DNA of 64,000 nucleotides. Source: Bradyrhizobium tropiciagri (GTDB taxonomy: Bacteria > Pseudomonadota > Alphaproteobacteria > Rhizobiales > Xanthobacteraceae). The stretch spans positions 930,001 to 994,000 of the forward strand of contig NZ_JAFCKF010000001.1 of assembly GCF_018130545.1 (NCBI RefSeq), given 5' to 3'. Shown piece after piece: positions 61,376-64,000 of the stretch. Within the stretch, counting starts at the first letter, position 1. Each line of letters starts with the position of its first letter. A program made the position numbers and the translations under genes. The notes beneath the pieces were generated by a model. The model ran no database searches and was not told the origin of the DNA. It saw only the letters and a program-made list of their open reading frames with translations.

Positions 61376-61591
61376 ATGATCGGGGAACGATTTGATTCAC
61401 GTACGCTCGCGGCCATGAACTACGCGCTTGACCGGGTCTGCGCCGGCGCGCTTCACGGCGAGGAACATGGCACCCGCCGGCGCGTTGCCCGATACATCAT
61501 CAAATGCGCCAAGAACGGCAGGACAACGCTTTCCGAGCTCACCGAAGCCGGGCAGCAGGCGTTGACCAAGGTCACCGCCGCAGCGGGATGA
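61376..61591 (+). CDS. small hypothetical protein, 71 residues
   Basis: Preceded by AGGGAGAG. MIGERFDSRTLAAMNYALDRVCAGALHGEEHGTRRRVARYIIKCAKNG, then TTLSELTEAGQQALTKV, is a compact helical protein, possibly DNA- or regulator-associated. I cannot name it. It follows the 63-residue protein closely, so the two may share a transcript. Confidence 0.65.
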   Translation: MIGERFDSRTLAAMNYALDRVCAGALHGEEHGTRRRVARYIIKCAKNGRTTLSELTEAGQQALTKVTAAAG

Positions 61592-61652
61592 TCAGCGTAA
61601 GCTGCCTTAGCTGCAACCTGCCCTTCTCTTGGCCTTCAGAAGGCAGATATCC

Positions 61653-61871
61653 ATGCGCGTCGCAATCAGCATCGCCCTGCTGGCGCTTCTGGCCGCCGTC
61701 GGCGCCTACGCCTATGAGGGTCTCACGGTAGACGCTCCGGTGCCGGCCTATGGCATCGCCCTGTTCACCATCGGAATTGCGGTTCTGGCCGCGGTCTGCG
61801 TCGGCCTGATGGGCTTGCTGTTCTATTCCAGCCGCCACGGCTACGACGAGCCGCCGCATGTGGAGCGGTAG
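61653..61871 (+). CDS. small two-helix membrane protein
   Basis: 72 residues from ATG 61653. Helix 1 is RVAISIALLALLAAVGAYAY and helix 2 is YGIALFTIGIAVLAAVCVGLMGLLFY, with a short charged tail (SSRHGYDEPPHVER). It may be an envelope stress or accessory protein. The ATG eight codons earlier has a weaker context. Confidence 0.6.
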   Translation: MRVAISIALLALLAAVGAYAYEGLTVDAPVPAYGIALFTIGIAVLAAVCVGLMGLLFYSSRHGYDEPPHVER

Positions 61872-61936
61872 GCTGAGTTCGGAAAGCCGCGAGTAACGTC
61901 GCCAAACCCGTCATCCCCGCGCAAAGGCTTCGCCTT

Positions 61937-62042
61937 TGTCGCTGGAGGAGCCGCAAAGCGGCGTCTCGAAGGATGCACGGTCCCGGCTGGTGGCCGTCGA
62001 CCCTTCGAGGGCCGCTGAAGAAGCGGCCACCTCAGGGTGACG
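61937..62042. repeat. extragenic palindromic repeat (CCTGAGG family, second copy)
   Basis: CGCTGGAGGAGCCGC...CGTCTCGAAGGATG pairs loosely with CGACCCTTCGAGG...CCACCTCAGGGTGACGG. It resembles the 10468-10600 element. Confidence 0.65.
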
Positions 62043-62064
62043 GTGATGGAGTGGTTTTCAAGGA

Positions 62065-62967
62065 TCAGGACGCCGCCGGCACGCGGGCGCGGATCTCGGC
62101 GATCTTGCGCTTCAGCGCGGCTTGCCGCGGATCCGGCATGATGGCGGCGCGGGCTTCGGTGATGGCAGCGGCCAGATCGGGCAGCGCGAGCGTCCCGTCG
62201 AAGGTCGGCTTGACGAGCCCGTCGATGATCACATGCCAGTCCGCAATGCCCTGGCGATAGGGATCGCCATAGCCCTGGATCATGGTCGCGGTCTCGGCCA
62301 CCACCTGGGCCGCGCTCGGCTGCTTGGTCAGGCTGCGGTCGATCATGTGCAGCCAGCGCTCGACCCAGATCCGTTCCTTGGCGTAGCGGCCCGAGAACAG
62401 CCGCCAGCGCTTCAGGCCGGCCTCGATCCTGAGCCGGCGCACGCTGAAGCGGTTGTTGGCGCTGAAGCGGATCGAGACCCGGCGACGGCGCCAGCCGAGC
62501 TGATCGAGCACGCCAAGCACCGGATCGGCGACCATCGCCGGCAAGGCATCGATCAACTCGTCAAGACGGAGCTTCTTGACGTCGTCGGCCGAGCGTGCCG
62601 CAAGGCCGCCCGCCGCATGGACTTCGCCGAGCTTGAGCTGCGCAATGCGGATCGCATCCTCATAGGCCATCCGCTCGGCCATCAGCCGCGCGATCTCGGC
62701 AAGCAGCGCGTCGTCGACGCCGCGGCGGCCGACGAAGCGCTTCAGCCGGTCGATATAGAGCTGGGCGTAGCTCGTGCTCTGATAGGCGATCAGCAGGTGG
62801 ATGGCCTCGGTGACCGCGGGCCCGAGATGGTCCGGGCAGGCGTCAGGCAGCACCGGCGGCCCCTCGTCCTCGTCGCCGATGATGTCGGCGAACAGGTAAC
62901 GGAGCGAAGCCAGCAGACTGTCGTCATCCGGCACTGCGGCGCCTCCAGAACTCGTCACGGGGCTCAT
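62065..62967 (-). CDS. stand-alone DUF6537-like protein (indolepyruvate oxidoreductase C-terminal module)
   Basis: 300 residues without a nucleotide-, TPP- or iron-sulfur-binding part. AIHLLIAYQSTSYAQLYIDRLKRF...EIARLMAERMAYEDAIRIAQLKL resembles the helical DUF6537 segment found at the C-terminus of indolepyruvate ferredoxin oxidoreductases. WLHMIDRSLTKQPSAAQVVAETATMIQGYG resembles its later half. If so, this is an orphan module. The resemblance is judged by eye. It starts within the stop of the upstream cyclic-nucleotide gene (ATGA overlap), so the two are translated together. Confidence 0.65.
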   Translation of the reverse strand: MSPVTSSGGAAVPDDDSLLASLRYLFADIIGDEDEGPPVLPDACPDHLGPAVTEAIHLLIAYQSTSYAQLYIDRLKRFVGRRGVDDALLAEIARLMAERMAYEDAIRIAQLKLGEVHAAGGLAARSADDVKKLRLDELIDALPAMVADPVLGVLDQLGWRRRRVSIRFSANNRFSVRRLRIEAGLKRWRLFSGRYAKERIWVERWLHMIDRSLTKQPSAAQVVAETATMIQGYGDPYRQGIADWHVIIDGLVKPTFDGTLALPDLAAAITEARAAIMPDPRQAALKRKIAEIRARVPAAS

Positions 62968-63632
62968 GCAGGTTTGGGCTCCGCAACCGGTGGGGTGGCG
63001 TGCTGCGCGAGCCGCTGCTCGAGCGTCGCGATATTCTCGAACAGGCGGGCGCTGGCCAGGCGCAGGAAGTAGAAGCCGAACGCCGGGTTCTGGACGTAGA
63101 GTTGCTCGACCTGGTCATAGGTCACTGACAGTATCATGCCGGTTTCGACGCATTCCAGCGTCTGGGTGCGGGTGTTCGACGGCGACAACATGCCGAACTC
63201 GCCGACCAGGGCGCCGACCGGCAGCTCGATGCCGGACTCGACCAGGCGGAAGCGGCCGCTGACGATGTAGAACATGCTGTCGGCCTTCTCGTCCTTGTAG
63301 AACAGGACTTCGCCCGCCGTGACTTTGCGCTCCGTCGTGAACGGCCTGAGCCAGTCCATCGACAAATCGCTGTTAACCGATCTCTTCACGTTACGGACCA
63401 GCTGCAGCATCTGGTGCAGGCGATAGGTGTTCACCGGCAGCAGCACGGCATGCAGGATCAGCGTCGCGTAATTGTGGGTCGGGACCGCGGTCGCGATCAG
63501 GATGATGTTGGTCAGGATGGCGAACACGCGCAACGGGATCATGGTCCGCATCGACAGCGTGGCGACCACGAAGATCGATGCGAAAAAACTGCCGGCAGCG
63601 CCGGCGTGCTGCGCGAGATGTGAGGTATCCAT
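62964..63632 (-). CDS. membrane protein with cyclic nucleotide-binding domain (Popeye-like)
   Basis: 222 residues. Three N-terminal hydrophobic segments (SFFASIFVVATLSM, RVFAILTNIILIATAV and ATLILHAVLLPV) precede a CNB domain: TERKVTAGEVLFYKDEKADSMFYIVSGRFRLVESG, then LPVGALVGEFGMLSPSNTRTQTLEC, the phosphate-binding cassette with GE and an Arg. This membrane-plus-CNB layout is like bacterial Popeye-domain proteins. It may sense cAMP or cGMP. ATG 63632 is chosen; a TTG seven codons upstream is possible. It is coupled to the DUF6537-like gene. Confidence 0.87.
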   Translation of the reverse strand: MDTSHLAQHAGAAGSFFASIFVVATLSMRTMIPLRVFAILTNIILIATAVPTHNYATLILHAVLLPVNTYRLHQMLQLVRNVKRSVNSDLSMDWLRPFTTERKVTAGEVLFYKDEKADSMFYIVSGRFRLVESGIELPVGALVGEFGMLSPSNTRTQTLECVETGMILSVTYDQVEQLYVQNPAFGFYFLRLASARLFENIATLEQRLAQHATPPVAEPKPA

Positions 63633-63969
63633 CGGAAACCAGCCAATTCTCAAGAAGTGAATAAGATCGCCTTATTAGTCGCTTCATTCCTGGCCGGGTT
63701 GCCTGCCCGGGCCGCATAGCTCTCGCGTCGCCCAGCATCCCTGATATACGGTGAAAAGGCGACGATTTGTCTGATTTCTCACATTCGCGGGCGCAAAATC
63801 GGGCCAACATGGTTAGGCCATTCGTCCAACATATCGGACTTTCGCCGCGATCATCCCGCCCCAGCCTGCGCGTTGACGACCTCAGCCGGGAGAGGCAGTT
63901 TGTGATGTCGGCCCCGCCATTCGCAGGGCCTCGATTCCAGCAGTTCAGCGACAGGCAAATTCCGTCCCG
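63633..63969. other. intergenic stretch at the right edge
   Basis: Between the CNB gene (minus) and a possible gene start at 63970. An ATG at 63904 preceded by GGGAGAGG could open a 31-residue frame (31 codons, TGA at 63998). I do not call it because nothing else supports it. Confidence 0.4.
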
Positions 63970-64000
63970 ATGTCCAAGCCGCTCGTCCTTCCGGCCTTGA
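63970..64000 (+). CDS. possible 5' start of a gene leaving the window
   Basis: ATG 63970 opens MSKPLVLPAL and runs to the window end without a stop. There is only a weak ribosome site. Direction and position fit the space after the divergent CNB gene. Identity cannot be judged from ten codons. Confidence 0.25.
   Translation, partial: MSKPLVLPAL

Overview
The window looks like chromosome of a Bradyrhizobium/Rhodopseudomonas-type alphaproteobacterium (Nitrobacteraceae). The base composition is GC-rich. Many intergenic gaps hold extragenic palindromes. A SAM-II riboswitch sits in front of metZ, and there is a DUF3551 protein, a pimeloyl-type beta-oxidation operon and many LIV-type (branched-chain amino acid family) transporters. 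I saw no prophage, insertion sequence, CRISPR array or rRNA. One tRNA, Gly(CCC), is present at 6187-6260.

Layout. 1-14.5 kb is mixed housekeeping: the end of a DUF445 protein, a probable LCIB-type carbonic anhydrase homologue, a DapA-like aldolase with an old yellow enzyme, a luciferase-like monooxygenase, small envelope/secreted proteins, a GT22-like glycosyltransferase, an O6-alkylguanine repair protein, an AraC regulator, VOC and SRPBCC proteins, a MATE exporter and a long-form dCTP deaminase. 14.5-16 kb is the SAM-II/terminator/metZ unit. 16.1-23.6 kb (minus strand) is a pim-like acyl-CoA degradation operon: fused enoyl-CoA hydratase/3-hydroxyacyl-CoA dehydrogenase, CoA ligase, two acyl-CoA dehydrogenases and an SDR. 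It is divergent from an IclR regulator. The IclR gene leads into a LIV-type ABC transporter (24.7-28.1 kb), followed by five tandem paralogous periplasmic binding proteins (28.1-35.0 kb) and a glycerate-kinase-type protein. The array is the most unusual feature here: the first four genes are each followed by their own terminator-like hairpin, and two share a duplicated leader.

36.4-51.2 kb looks like an aromatic/hydroxycinnamate uptake and degradation island. It has a MarR regulator and a second LIV-type ABC transporter (with a permease-ATPase fusion). A minus-strand operon encodes a crotonase, feruloyl-CoA synthase-like ligase, SDR, 4-hydroxybenzoyl-CoA thioesterase-like protein and an orphan binding protein. 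A TRAP transporter (DctPQM plus DUF3237) and 4-hydroxybenzoate hydroxylase (PobA) follow. AT-rich operator-like motifs recur in its intergenic regions.

51.5-64 kb is again mixed: hotdog thioesterase, LysR, flavin-nucleotide protein, GST, WYL regulator with a Cys-cluster protein, DUF3307, a membrane-anchored TAXI-type receptor, a Crp/Fnr regulator, a PRC-barrel protein with a possible general-stress promoter, several small proteins, and a coupled pair made of a cyclic-nucleotide-binding membrane protein and a stand-alone DUF6537-like protein. All functions are inferred by reading translations; no database search was run.
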